From Penelope pileata (taxonomy: Eukaryota; Chordata; Aves; Galliformes; Cracidae), in contig WBMW01000609.1 in assembly GCA_013396635.1 (NCBI GenBank), positions 1 through 64,000 on the forward strand: a stretch of 64,000 nucleotides of DNA. Reading direction: 5' to 3'. The position numbers and the translations under genes were made by a program. Below the pieces are notes generated by a model, which had not been told where the DNA came from, ran no database searches, and was given only the letters and a program-made list of their open reading frames with translations. Below, one piece after another: positions 1-11,412 of the stretch; the first letter of the stretch is position 1; the number at the start of each line of letters is the position of its first letter.

Positions 1-490
1 TGCTGAGCCAACCGATAACAATCCTTTAACATTTTTATATCCTTTTCATCCTTAAGAAGGTATAAAACTGATAATAGAGCTGATATGGGAAAGCAAGTAC
101 TTCAAAACTTTAATTTGACAATATGGCCACTGTTATTACTTATCCTATGTTCACTTAGAAATTTCTTCCCTATTTTCATGGATGGGTCAATATCCAATAC
201 TTTTGCTCCAACATAGTCTTTACTTTCAATTTACTCTCAAAGAAGTGACTTGAGGCCATTCTCTCAGGTTACATTTTTTCTGCTGTAAACAAATTGCATG
301 ATATTAAGAGCAACTAGCTATCTTCCCCAAATGACCTTCTTTATAAGAGCCTCTGTGCATGAGAACCTTTGGACAGACTCTTGTTAGGGATATCTGGATA
401 GCTCTGGACTCTGTGCCATTGAAGAGGGACAAAATTTTCCATTGGCAGTTAGTCCTGTGAGGAGTGTTGTACTGGTAAAACCTTACATTT
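1..490. other. Unassigned AT-rich DNA
   Basis: No coding signal, RNA gene or repeat was recognised. The sequence is AT-rich with short scattered open frames only. Confidence 0.5.
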
Positions 491-706
491 TAATTATATA
501 TATTATATATAAAAACATATATAGAATTATATAATATATAATATTATATGTAATATAACATTATATTATGTAACATGTAATTATACATATAATGTATATA
601 ATATAGCAATAACGAATGCTATAATATATAGCATAGCATAGTATATTATATTATAATACATATTATATATATTATGTAATTTATAATATTGTGTGTATAT
701 ATCTCT
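491..706. repeat. AT-rich low-complexity tract
   Basis: About 215 bases made almost only of A and T, with many TATA, ATAT and TAATAT words and several short self-complementary stretches. The GC interruptions are few (for example the repeated AGCATAGCATAG words near 630). It is a degenerate (TA)n-type tract with no coding potential. Confidence 0.8.
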
Positions 707-807
707 CTTAAATGTACACATATACGTAAATGATCATAAGTTCTCAGAGTACTCTGGAACCCACTTGCTTTATTGGCAGTAATTTTTGTAGTGTATTGGA
801 CCAGGCT

Positions 808-962
808 GACCAAAGCTGTGGGTTTTCCACCCATGGAGATGTTCACAACTCAACCAGACAAGACTTTGGTCACTCTAACTTCAGTGAAGGATCTGAAAAG
901 CAGACTTGACCAAATGACCTATCAGAAATCCTTCCAAACTAAATGATGCAATGATTCTGTTG
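808..962 (+). mobile_element. Old CR1 LINE 3'-end fragment
   Basis: The order of words follows the end of a CR1 element: a 'TTTTCCACCCATGGAGATGTTC' -like block, then a degraded 'ACTCAACCAGACAAG' block, a 'GACCAAATGACCTATCAGAAATCC' -like block and finally a degraded ATGATTCTGT tail at 941-961. It is strongly diverged, with no open frame. It lies just upstream of a second, separate CR1 piece whose region comes from earlier in the element, so the two are not one insertion. Confidence 0.5.
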
Positions 963-1149
963 AAAGTGTTTAAATATAGAACAAAATTTTTTGCTATAAA
1001 ATAAATTAGATCAGGGAATTGAATTTCACTTCACATATGTCAGATAACAACCTTGCACCACTGAGAACCGAGTTGTTCAAGGTAATTATATGCAAATGAA
1101 TTTTTAACCACCTTGAATTACCCACTTTAACTGCTCAGCCTGGAAAAAT

Positions 1150-1742
1150 CAACAAATGATATGACACCAAGCTCAGTGGTGCATTTGACAGAATGGAAGG
1201 AAACGATGCCATTCAGAGGAACCTAGACAGGTTTGAAAAGTGGGCCCATGTGAACCTAACGAGGTTTGACAAGACCACATGTAAGGTGTTGCCCTTGGGT
1301 CATGGCAATCCCAGATACGTGTACAGTCTGGGAGAAGAACTCATTGAGAGCAGCTCTGTGGAGAAGGACTTGGGGGTCCTGATGGGCAAAAGCTGGACAT
1401 GAACCAGTAGTGTGCACTTGCAGACAACAGTATCCTGGGCTGCATCAAAAGAGATGTAGCCGGATGAGCAATGGAGGTGATTGTCCCCCCCTACTCTGTC
1501 CTTGTGAAGCCCCATCTGGAGTACTGCCTGGGGCAGTACAAGACTGGGGCCACCAGCACAAGAAGGATGTAGAGCTGTTAGAGCAGGTCCAGAGGAGGGC
1601 CACAAAGTTGATCAGAGGGCTGGAGCACCTCTCTTATGAAGAAAGTTTGAGGGAGCTGGGCTTGTTTAGCTTGAAGAAGAGAAGGTTTCGGGGAAAACTC
1701 ATTGCGGCCTTCTTGTACTTGAAGGAAGCTTATAGGCAGGGC
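1150..1742 (+). mobile_element. CR1 LINE fragment, reverse transcriptase C-terminal region
   Basis: The translation follows the thumb and C-terminal part of CR1 ORF2. It begins at a decayed 'DDTK' block near 1155-1176, then matches the stretches around DAIQRNLDRFEKW (about 1205-1245), EKDLGVLM (about 1362-1386) and, after frame changes, QRRATKLIRGLEHLSYEE (about 1588-1640) and LRELGLFSLKKRR (about 1647-1686). The catalytic core is missing at the 5' side and the 3' tail is missing after about 1742, so the copy is truncated at both ends. A stop at 1400 and frameshifts show that it is dead. Confidence 0.88.
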
Positions 1743-1971
1743 TCTGATCCATCAAGCCAATTCACAATATCATTTTGTGTTCAAATTCAGGTTTATAGCT
1801 CAGACTGCAGTTATTCTGAGAAATTCGAATTGTTGGATTTGGGTTTGGTCGAGAGCTATCTTTAGCTACAGACTTTGGGCACTGAACAGGAGGCTGTCAT
1901 TGAGCAAGCAGTTACTGCATGTAAAACAAGCATGATTTACTCCTAATACGAGGAAAAAGTAATCCCTTTGT
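1743..1971. other. Unassigned DNA
   Basis: No recognised repeat or gene lies between the CR1 piece and the pyrimidine tract. The open frame running from the CR1 piece to 1863 is a chance extension. Confidence 0.4.
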
Positions 1972-2146
1972 GCTTCTTTCCCTTGGCTCCCCTTGCCTCC
2001 CCTCCCCTCGCCTCCCCTCCCCTGCCCTTCCCTCCCCAAATCTTCCCAAACCTTCTCTTCCCAAATCTTCCCTTCTCAAATCTTCCCTTCCCAAACCTTC
2101 TCTTCTCAAACCTTCCCAAACCTTCCCTTCCCTTCCCTTTTTCTCT
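1972..2146. repeat. Polypyrimidine tract / imperfect CCTTCCC-AAATCTTCCC minisatellite
   Basis: About 175 bases in which the + strand is nearly all C and T with short AAA interruptions. The first part is built on CCTCCCCT words. The second part (2037-2132) is built on an about 10-15 base unit of the type CAAATCTTCCCTTCT or CAAACCTTC. Open frames on both strands here only reflect the lack of stop codons in such low-complexity DNA. Confidence 0.88.
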
Positions 2147-2976
2147 ATGGACAAACTCTTCATTGCTAAAGATGAGAAGGAAATTTTTTTGGAGAAAATA
2201 TTGTGAAATGTAGTTAAAACTCTTTGTATAACAAAAATATTGTCTTTTTAATATAAGCCTTTAAGATTGTATCTTATATTCCTCATCATATTTTCCATAG
2301 TTCCAAATAATAGTAATTTGAAAATAGCACTGAAAACTTTCTCTTCATAAATTTCAAATAAAAGCATTTTATCAATTAAAAAAAAAAAACCCTAGTATTT
2401 AAAAAAGAAAAAATTTGCTCATCTGCATTTATGCAGTTCTTATTAATGTACACTTACTAGTATAAAGCATACAATAAAACTCAAACACTGTTGATTACTT
2501 ACATATCTTTGAAGACAAAGCAGATGTCTAGCTATGTTAAATTATACATTTAAGTCTTGATAACCTTCCATTGACTTCCACAGGTATTGTGTGAGCCTTT
2601 AAAAGAGTGAAAAGAGAAAAATTTATTCCTCCCAAAACAATAACCTCAAGATTGTGTGTGTGGTTCCTTGATATACTTGTAAAGATGAATATTCCTAAAA
2701 TTCGTTATCTCCCTTAAGATAAAGAGCACATAAGCAGAAAAAAATCTACTTCAACAGAACTTGTTTTAATAGTACCAACATTGTTATCAGAATCATAAAA
2801 ACAAAAACAAACAAAAAAAAGGACTTTAAGCCACGTATAGAATTTACAGTATAAAATGATCCTTACAAATGGACAAAGAAATATGCAAGGAAAATGTTTG
2901 TAAGTATGTTGGTTATTTTTCTCTGTCCTGAAAAACAAAGGATGTTTATTTTTATTGAGGATTCAACATTAATATA
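2147..2976. other. Unassigned AT-rich DNA
   Basis: No gene or clear repeat was seen. There is a short A-run near 2379-2388 and an A-rich stretch near 2805-2820. Confidence 0.5.
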
Positions 2977-3542
2977 TACAGGGCTGCTCCAAAACTATTG
3001 CCTCCTATTTTATTATATTGGCCCACAATATCAGAGGCAGATGTTGGCAGTATGGCAGTAGAGGCTGAACCTTCCCACCAATATTCTGTTCCATTTTGTT
3101 GCTGTGCAACAGATGGCTGCAGAGGGGAACTCTGACAAAATGGTGCCTGACACTGAAGTATGGATGAAGCAAAATTGTGTCACTGAATTCCTCCATTCAG
3201 AAAGAATGGCATCCATTGACATTCATTGACACTTGCTGAGTGTTTACGGAAACCAAACAGTGGATGTGAGCACAGTGAGGCAGTGGGTAGTGCTTTCCAG
3301 CAGCGACAGTGGTGACAGCAATGTGAAAGACAAACCACGTTCCAGGCAGCCATGCAGACTTTGACAAGGGTGGCATGCAGGCTCTTCTTCATTGCTGACA
3401 AAAATGCATAGCTCTAATGGTTGTGACTATGTTGAAAACTAGTGTTTTGCAGCTGAGCATTTGCTACAGTGTTATTGTGCTGTCTTTTGTAGTTTCTGTG
3501 GAAATAAATAGGAATCAAGACTTTCAGAGCAACTTCCACATA
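2977..3542. mobile_element. Mariner-like DNA transposon, internally deleted (copy 1)
   Basis: Both ends carry the same terminal inverted repeat seen in two other copies in this window: GGGCTGCTCCAAAACTATTG at 2981-3000 and the inverse form CTTTCAGAGCAAC at 3521-3533. Between them a decayed transposase N-terminus can be followed: SIDIH and GNQTVDVSTVRQWV (about 3210-3285) and a decayed MKDKPRSRQP-type block (about 3325-3350). These match the mariner helix-turn-helix linker pattern. The catalytic middle is missing and the sequence jumps to the last part of the element. At about 566 bp it is less than half of a usual 1.2-1.3 kb mariner, so it could only have been mobilised by transposase supplied elsewhere. 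The best family match I know is the Galluhop-type mariner of chicken. Confidence 0.8.
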
Positions 3543-3586
3543 TACTGCCTAACCCTACTGATGTCTAAGAGAACCATTTCCTTTGG

Positions 3587-3738
3587 TGTTATGGTTTAAC
3601 TCAGCAGATAGCTGAGTTCCACACAGTTATTCACTCACCCTCCCCCCTCCCCAAATGGGACGGGGGAGAGAAGTAGAGAGATATGCAGTAAAATGCGTGG
3701 GTTGAGATAAATGCTATTTACTAAAATAGTAAAGAGAN
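3587..3738 (-). mobile_element. ERVL-like LTR, 3' part, truncated at an unresolved base
   Basis: Read on the minus strand this is the last part of the same LTR that is complete at 23091-23619 and 38966-39494. Shared features are the TGTTATGG... terminus (the complement of ...CATAACA), the stem-forming AACTCAGC/GCTGAGTT words, the C-rich then GGGACGGGGGAGAG block, and GTGGGTTGAGATAAATGCTATTTACTAA. The match stops at the single N at 3738, after which the DNA is unrelated. The 5' part of the LTR, and any provirus, is missing from the assembly. Confidence 0.8.
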
Positions 3739-6700
3739 TGCTGAATAATAGATATAACACTTTAGTGCTAGATTGGACTTCAAAATATATGTCTAAAAGT
3801 AAAAGTTTCTTTCACTTTTATAGCTACTTGCACCACATGTGTTGAGCACCAAAACTCTGTCCTCCTGGGTTGTTTCCCAATTTTATGATCTGTATTCACT
3901 GTCTCCTAAGTCACTAAAACTAATGAGAAAGTTAAGTCATTTACTATGAATTCCAAATTTGTTAAACAGTGATCCTTGTTGCTTATTTTAATTAAAATTC
4001 CCCGCGATGTGAATTGGAGAAATATTTTGTCAAAGCAAAGACTTCCACTGTGGAATAGATACTTAGCATGATAAATCACATTATAAGATTCCCTGACGCT
4101 ATAGATGGTACCCCAACTGGCATGGGGCTTGCCAATCTTTTGCTAGGATGCAAAGGACTAAGTAAGGGATGAAGATATGAAGAGGACAGAGTGGCAGGAT
4201 TCAGAAAAGAATGTATACTGCAAAAAGTATTGTTTTGTTTTGTTTCATTTTTATCTGTTTCTGTTGTTGTTTTCAACCAACAGTATACTTAAACTGAAGA
4301 CATCCTGAGACATTAACTGTGAATTTCTTAGGTTGAATTAATGGCATTTTCCACTATAATAAATATTTCCAGCTCATATATATATATATGTATAATTGTG
4401 TGTAAACAAATGAACTTCTGTCAACTACAGTGGCTTGAAAGTGACCTTGCAGGAAATGCTTTCTTCAAATTGACTGTATATAAGATGATCCCTGAGCATC
4501 TCAACTTGAATCCAAGATGAAGCAGACTCAGAGGAAAAGTCATTTTTATCAGTTCTCAGAATTTGTAGGCGTGAAGTTCTGCCAGTGTATTATGAGACTA
4601 AGCCCATCCAGTAGTATAGGCTTCGCTGAAAAAACCTCGAAGGAAACTCTAAGTAGCCTTCAAAACAAAAGTTCTCATTTCAGTTTTGTCTAATGACTTG
4701 AGTTTTATGTATCAGAGCATTGCTCAAATACCAAAGTCAAGGTTAAACAAAGTGCTGTGCTATGTTCTCTCTCACTGTGTCTTGTTCTAAAGCCCATATG
4801 CATTATTGATACCAAAGCCTTTCACTGTGACAAATAAAACCAGGCATCAGCGACTAAAAGATCATTAGAAAAATGATATCTCCTGTAAGTTCAGCTCACA
4901 AAAATAGTATTAAAATTAAGTCAAAATATTTTTCAGAGAAACAGTGTTTTACTTTGAAGAGCGGCCAAGAAGTGAATACAGGGCTAATTGTTTGCAATGA
5001 TAATTGCCAGCAAAGGGGATTTGTTAGTAAACACTCATACATTCCAGTGGGGCTAGTTTGCTGCTCAAGCATGGAAAATCTGTACACATAACTCTTCTTT
5101 ATGCTGAATCTTAAACATATTATGACTGAGCTTCTTTCGCTTTAATGATATTTGTGAAATGGCAGAGATGCCACAGAGTAGTAATAACGCAATAAAATAA
5201 CTCTGCAACATTCATTTGCTATCTACAAAAGGGGATATATGTAGTGTTTCATCTTGCCATGAGTTTTATGCAAAGATAACTTTTAATTCCCAAAGAAAAT
5301 ATATTAGAAAGGAGAGTAGCTGCTTGCAAAACAACTCTTCCCTATCAATTCCTTATAATGATGTGAAATTTCATCTCTTACAATTTTGAAGTGGTCAATT
5401 TCAAAACATGACACATACAGGGCATTTTTCAACTGTGGTTGAACGAGACTATCTTTAGGTGTAAGATGAGATAATTATCTTTCACAGCTCTGAATAGAAA
5501 TGAATCCATAGAAGGGTCATTTGCAAGATACAGCAGGAAGAGGTGTCATCCGGGTAGGCTGTCTGTGTTTAATGTGAAGTGAGGAAGGAAACTCGTCGTC
5601 ACACTTAGAACCCAAACAATGAAATCTAGCTGAAAAAATGTTAGTATTTAAAACAGAGATTTCCTCAAAAGAATCTATTTCAGAATTCTTCAAGATACTG
5701 ATTTTTTTTTTCTCCACAGATTCCCAGTGAAGTTCATGGGCAGCCTTTTATTAGCACATCAGAATGGTATTTTCAGAGGATTTCCTCTCACACATGAAAT
5801 TTTCTGTCACCTGCTGAGGATTGCAGAATAGCATCACTGTGGCTAATGAAGTCCCCATGCCAACAGAGTTTCTTTTGTTAAATTCAAGGTGAACATTGTT
5901 TGCTATATTTCACAAGTTGTTTTGTTTTTAAAGATCAGTTAGGAATTCATATAATTCACTTACTATTTTCTAATCAGTTCTTGTATGTAACTGCTGTGTG
6001 GGAGAAAGATGTTTCTTCAAGGTTAAATATCATTTGAAGAGTAATTACTGATACTTAAGGTGGAATATTAATGACATTCAGACCATTAGGATAATGTATG
6101 AACATTAATACTATTCAGGCTTGCAAGACCACTAGGACTTATTGAATTAATGAAAAATCATGAAAACCCACTCATTCAATACTTTGCTGGCCACACATTT
6201 ATTCCTCTTATCTTAAACTCTAGTCTGTTTGAAGACTGGAGAGGTTAAAGAGAAGCAATGGAAGAGATGTGCTTTGCTTATGGAAAACCATGTACTCTAA
6301 AGCTAAATAACATACAAAGTCATTTGAAAGATTTTCTCAATCTAATTTCCTCCGTTTCCATACATCAAAAGTAGATTACAATTTTAAGATGCACACTACA
6401 ATTACTCACAGAGCTTATCTGTAAATGAAATTCAAGAACATGACATGAACATAATGTGCTGCCAGAAGATACTGAGATGCAGCTAATCTGCCTCATATCA
6501 CACTTTATGTCACTGTTCCCATTCACAAGGGAGACTACCCTTGATTGAAGATGTTGTGAGCACAGTCATGCTTTCACTGATATCCCTGACAAAATCTCCC
6601 TCACCTCAGCATAAAGCTACACATTTCCATTATCTTCTGTGTTAGAAATAAAATGAAACAAAATAAAATCTGCCTGAAAAGTACTTCTCTATGCAGCTTT

Positions 6701-9700
6701 TATTGGAAAGGAATTGGCATGAAAATGAACACCAAAAAGGCCTCTGCAGGTCCTCAAGTTCTTTGTTATCCATAAAAATACATCATGACATTGTTAAGAA
6801 TTGTTTAAATACAAACACTACCAAAAAACATTATGAAGAATGCTTTCCAGATGCATTTTCACAGAAAATTGAAGAAGGGAGCACACACTGTGACAGCATA
6901 TCTGTTTACACACTAAGCAGGAGATAAAAAAGAATGGCAGAGACCTGAGCTTTAGTATGTTTGAGGATCATAAATACTCTGAATTTCCTGGAGAATTTGC
7001 ATTGTTCAGTAGAACAAATGAAATCCCAAACCTGTGCAATTTCATTACAGTTATTATCTATGTTGCAGAGGCCTTTTAGTGCATTTTTTAAAAATGTCAC
7101 CAGAAAAAAGACCTTCTGAAATAAAAGTGAGCAAAAAACCACATTGTTCAAATGAGCTCATTCCAAACAATTTGTATTTAAGCTGATTCCAGCCTCCACA
7201 AGTACTTTGCTGATCTCAGAGCAATGGTGGGTTATAAGAGCCTAGGAAACATTTTTTGATAGGGGCTTTTGATTGTGAAAGCTCAGGAAGGCTTGAGGTT
7301 GGTTTGCCGCCATAGTTTGGAGCAGGTTCAGAAAATAAAATTATTTGATAATAAATTGATACATATACACAAATATTCTATTTTTCTATAAAACTTAATA
7401 AAAAATTAAATAAAGTTTTTCATAACTTTTGTATGTATATTTAAAGTTACCATAAAGTAAGTACTGCATTCTAGACATATTTCTCCTGTAAATGTTAGCC
7501 TGGAAGGATTCAATTTTTATGTTTTTGTTCCCTCTACATTTCCAAATTTCTGGTGACACCCATTTCATAAAAACAGATAATAATAAGTCTCAGATGTCCT
7601 CTTCTTGTTTTCAAATGTTAATGATACATTCACAGGAAAAAAAGGAAAGGGAGGAGGGGGTGGAAAACATCTTTGTCATTTCCAGATTCTTTGATATATA
7701 TAGGACAGTTCATTTTTTGCTTCCTCAACCTTCCCTCAACTCAACATTGGAGGAGAAATAGGAATCCTGGAAGCTGCAAGAGCAGAGGTGAGGCTGGGAA
7801 ATGAACAATAAACAGCTTTTAAATCTTAGTAAGTCTGTGGAAATGACAAATTAATTAATTTGAACTTTCAGGCTTTGGAGCAAATCTGGAAAAAGTATTC
7901 CCATTCCATCAGAGAGAAAGGCTAAGGGAATTTCTGAAGTGGGGCAAAAAGATCTACTGATTCAATAGGCATGAATTTAATAAAAGTTCTTCTTTACGTA
8001 TCTTCTCAGTTACTTCTGAAAATAATAATAAATTAATTTGCTCGCCAGGAATTTTAGCACAGATTTAAAATATATATTTCTTTCCGTGTGCTTCCTGCTT
8101 CTCATTCTGGCTTTAATTATTATGAGTATTTGGTGTAGTACAAGCAGACTGTAATGAAATTTTTGCTTAAGTGGAAAAACAGTGGTTCCTCCCTTCAACT
8201 GCAGCTCATCGTACTTCTTGAGGCATGTTGCAACAACTGGCCTTCCATCAATAGTGAATTCTACTCTGCCTTCTCTGAATTAACAGTACCTAGTCCAAGT
8301 TTATTCTCTTTGTTCTTAAATTGTGTAACAGGGCATTAAAAGGGAATTAGCCCCTTCAGAATTAACTCCTCTGTCAATGTGTCAGATCAGGGTACTTAAG
8401 TAACTTAATTCTAATACTACAAATGTCTTGTTTCAACAGTTCATTTTCATTTTCATACATTGAATTACTTCAACTCTTATAATGTTCTTTAATTACTTGG
8501 CCATGCCAAGTTAAGACCGTACCAAGACTGGATTACATCCTTTAGGCAGCAGATCAAAAATGGTGCAAAGTAATTTCTTCTTTGGAAGAGCCTCTGGCTT
8601 TGATAAATAGGAGAAATGCAGCATTTGTTTCACCTCTAGGTTTACTGGTGGTGGTATGGGGGACACAACAAGTACAGAATGCTTTCAGTCTCCCTAAGCA
8701 GCAATAATCTTTAAGCAATTTCCAATTCCTGTTTGAACAAACAGACTTTGTAATCCTTGCACCAAAAATACCAGGATGCTTTCCCCAGCAAATACAAAAG
8801 ACCTGAATATGCTGCTGAATGTGCTAGGAGGTCTTCTGAATTCAATTATGTCTCCTGAGAAAAACTTATGGCATATTTTCTAACTAAGGATTACAGGCCC
8901 AAGCTGCTTGACATAATGGTCATTTCTATACAGATAACAGTATTTTAATTGCCAGGGCAATAAAGCACTTTAGTTTAGTACAGATGAGTATAATTCATCT
9001 TGACTATTCTCACAGCTATTCCTATAAATTGCCTCTAATTTTTTTAGAATTAATCGTGCAGAAATATAATGTAAATTCAGTTGTTTTTGTCATAGCTCAC
9101 CATTCTTGGAAATCCTCCCATGGCTGACAAGTAGTTTTAATGAAGCACCTGACCTTTCACTAAGTCATCTCCAAGCTTGTTATCTCTCATGTTAATGATG
9201 GAGTTTGAATAGGTATTATGTGTCCAGGGACCTGTGCACACAGTGTCACATTAAAAAGAATTCATCACTGAGTTTATAAACTAAAATATTCCTTAGATGG
9301 GAAGTTCCAGAACTGTGGTTTCAAGGCAACTTTGTTTTAATGTGCAGACATAAGAGGTGAATTACAATTTAGTTTCTGTATTACTCTTCATTTTTCCCTA
9401 CAGAATTGAAGGCATGTACTTATAACAGTAAGAATAGTGTTGTAATCCACAATTACTGTGTGGTATTCAACATGAAATATTTTTTCATACTTTAATTTGA
9501 AAACAGAGCTATGAATTTCCTCGCTCATATTTTAGTACTATGCAACTATTTATACAATTTCCTGGAAAAATGAAGGTTGGCTTTTTCAGTTTTTCAGATC
9601 ACAAACTGAAAGAAAATTCAATGATTTACTATCTCAGAACAGATTTTTCAGGATGGCATTTTTTTCTTTCAAAGTAAAAAGTGTTACAAAAGTATGCTTT

Positions 9701-10592
9701 CAAATATTCACTGAATACATTAGCACATCTATAAGTTGATCTCCAAAGTATTGAAATAACATTCAAAACAAAAACAGCTACTAGTCATAGAATATTTACA
9801 AACAACATGGAGTTATGGACCGTGGAAAGATTCGTGTGTCTTAATTAGCAGCATATGAAATGAATCTTTGCTTCACCCCCAGCCTGTGATACCCTCAGTC
9901 TGCCTTAGTTGCTGTGTCAGGCTCCACAGAATGCTCCCTCCCACCTTACTCCTTCCCCTACTAAATGTTCCTCAACTGCCCACAGCTTGCTCCTGAAGTT
10001 CTCGTGTTAAACATCTCCCTGCTTGCACTTAAACTTCATGGTTTTCTTTGTTCCCAGCTTTGTCCACAGCCTGAAGTTGGGTACTGCCAAGCAAGTCACG
10101 TTGTCCAGCACAAACTGCTTTCTCTGATTGTACTGAACTGCAAGCTTATGAGAAACTTATCAGATTTGTGACTAAATAAAAGCATGTGAAGGCTTCTTGT
10201 CCACTGACACTCAGGACCTTCACTAAAGTGAAGCATGGCTAGTGTTTCTCAAAAGAAGAAATCAACAACTTTGTATAATATTTTGAAAAATAATACTGGG
10301 TTTTTAGATACAAGAATTCTTTTTGCTGAGGTTTTCTTGGAAGAGTTCAACCTGACATTACTGTAGGAAATTTAAAGGAGCAATAAAGGGCTCTTATTTT
10401 ACAAAGAGTTTGTGAGATGGCATTACCAACTCTACATAATTAGAAGTCAACTTGTTTGTTTGTTTGATAAGTTTGATTGCTACTCTTTTCTATTCCATAC
10501 CATAGAGTAGCTTGTCTCAAGAGACAGTGGATGATATTTTTAAAGGTACCTGGGTTACTTGAAAGGTCTATTAATTTATTTTTGAAAGAGCT
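3739..10592. other. Long AT-rich stretch without recognised genes or repeats
   Basis: About 6.9 kb with no recognisable domain in any frame and no interspersed repeat that I can name. A (TA)n run lies at about 4376-4390. A polypyrimidine-AG resembling a 3' splice site lies at 5701-5719 and opens a short frame, but no good partner site was seen. A 68-codon frame at 9965-10171 is followed at once by an AATAAA-type word (about 10175); the product is not recognised and it may be chance. Confidence 0.5.
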
Positions 10593-10617
10593 AGCCTCCT
10601 TTTTTTTTTTTTTTTTT
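10593..10617. repeat. Poly-T tract
   Basis: A homopolymer run of about 20 T after CTCC and before GATTAAAG. No retroposed gene could be recognised next to it. Confidence 0.7.
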
Positions 10618-11349
10618 GATTAAAGAAACCTTTTCAAAATACAATGTTGTTTTGCATTCTTTATACTAGTTCCTTGTATAGTAACAAATAAAAAGAAAGA
10701 AATCTTCAAACAAAGGGAAATAGGGAAACATACTAACAATGTAGAACTAGAATGATTGTTTTCAAAGTTGTTATCCCAGCCAGTGTTAGTTATGAAACAT
10801 TCATAAAATATCACGTTGTTAATTAAGCAGCCATATTTTTGTTATTGATTCACTTTTGGCTTTAAATGTCACAATAATGATGTAAATTAAGAATATTATC
10901 GAACATGAATCATGGGGTTTTTTTTGTCTCTTTTTCATTTTACAAAATTTACGTTTCTAAGATATATCAGCTTAAAAGCTAAATAAACAAATATATCAAT
11001 TTATGCTTACTTCTTCCGCCCCATCTGAAACTACATTTCAAATACACAAAATGAATGGTGTGAACCTGAGAAATGACTAAAATTTGCATAACTGTTTCAC
11101 GATTTGTTGAGCCATTATTGTCATCGACAAATGGAGGATATAGTATAACGTTCTTCTAAAGCAAACTCTGTGTAACAAGTGTTTTTCTTCCTTATCTAAC
11201 AGAGTATTGAAACGTCTACTGTGTGTCATGGTATTATTCTGTCCTAATAAAATCAGAAATAACATGGATGGTAGGTATTTAAATGCAAGTGTCACATGCA
11301 GTCAGTACTCTCAGTGGACTGCACATCTGAACAACATCTCAGATCTTAG

Positions 11350-11412
11350 GTCTGTCCTTAGCTATGACAGCAACCTGCTCTGTGACTTTGGACAGGTAAT
11401 TCTCATCTCTTT
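11350..11412 (+). mobile_element. Possible MIR-type SINE core fragment
   Basis: The stretch 'CTGCTCTGTGACTTTGGACA' at 11376-11395, followed by GGTAATTCTCATCTCT, follows the best conserved part of the MIR core (the 'GTGTGACCTTGGGCAAGTCA' block and the start of the following block). Only about 60 bases match, so a chance likeness is possible. Such old pieces are expected at low density in bird DNA. Confidence 0.35.

Noticed and set aside
1968..2213. Proline/leucine/serine-rich open frames on both strands
   Set aside because: They are translations of the low-complexity pyrimidine tract.
5701..5766. Splice-acceptor-like TTTTTTTTTTCTCCACAG with short open frame
   Set aside because: The only downstream donor is weak (GAATG/GTATTT) and the peptide is not recognised. 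Such acceptors are common in T-rich DNA.
9965..10180. Possible retroposed gene: 68-codon frame followed by AATAAA
   Set aside because: The product is not recognisable, no poly-A follows the signal and no target duplication was seen.
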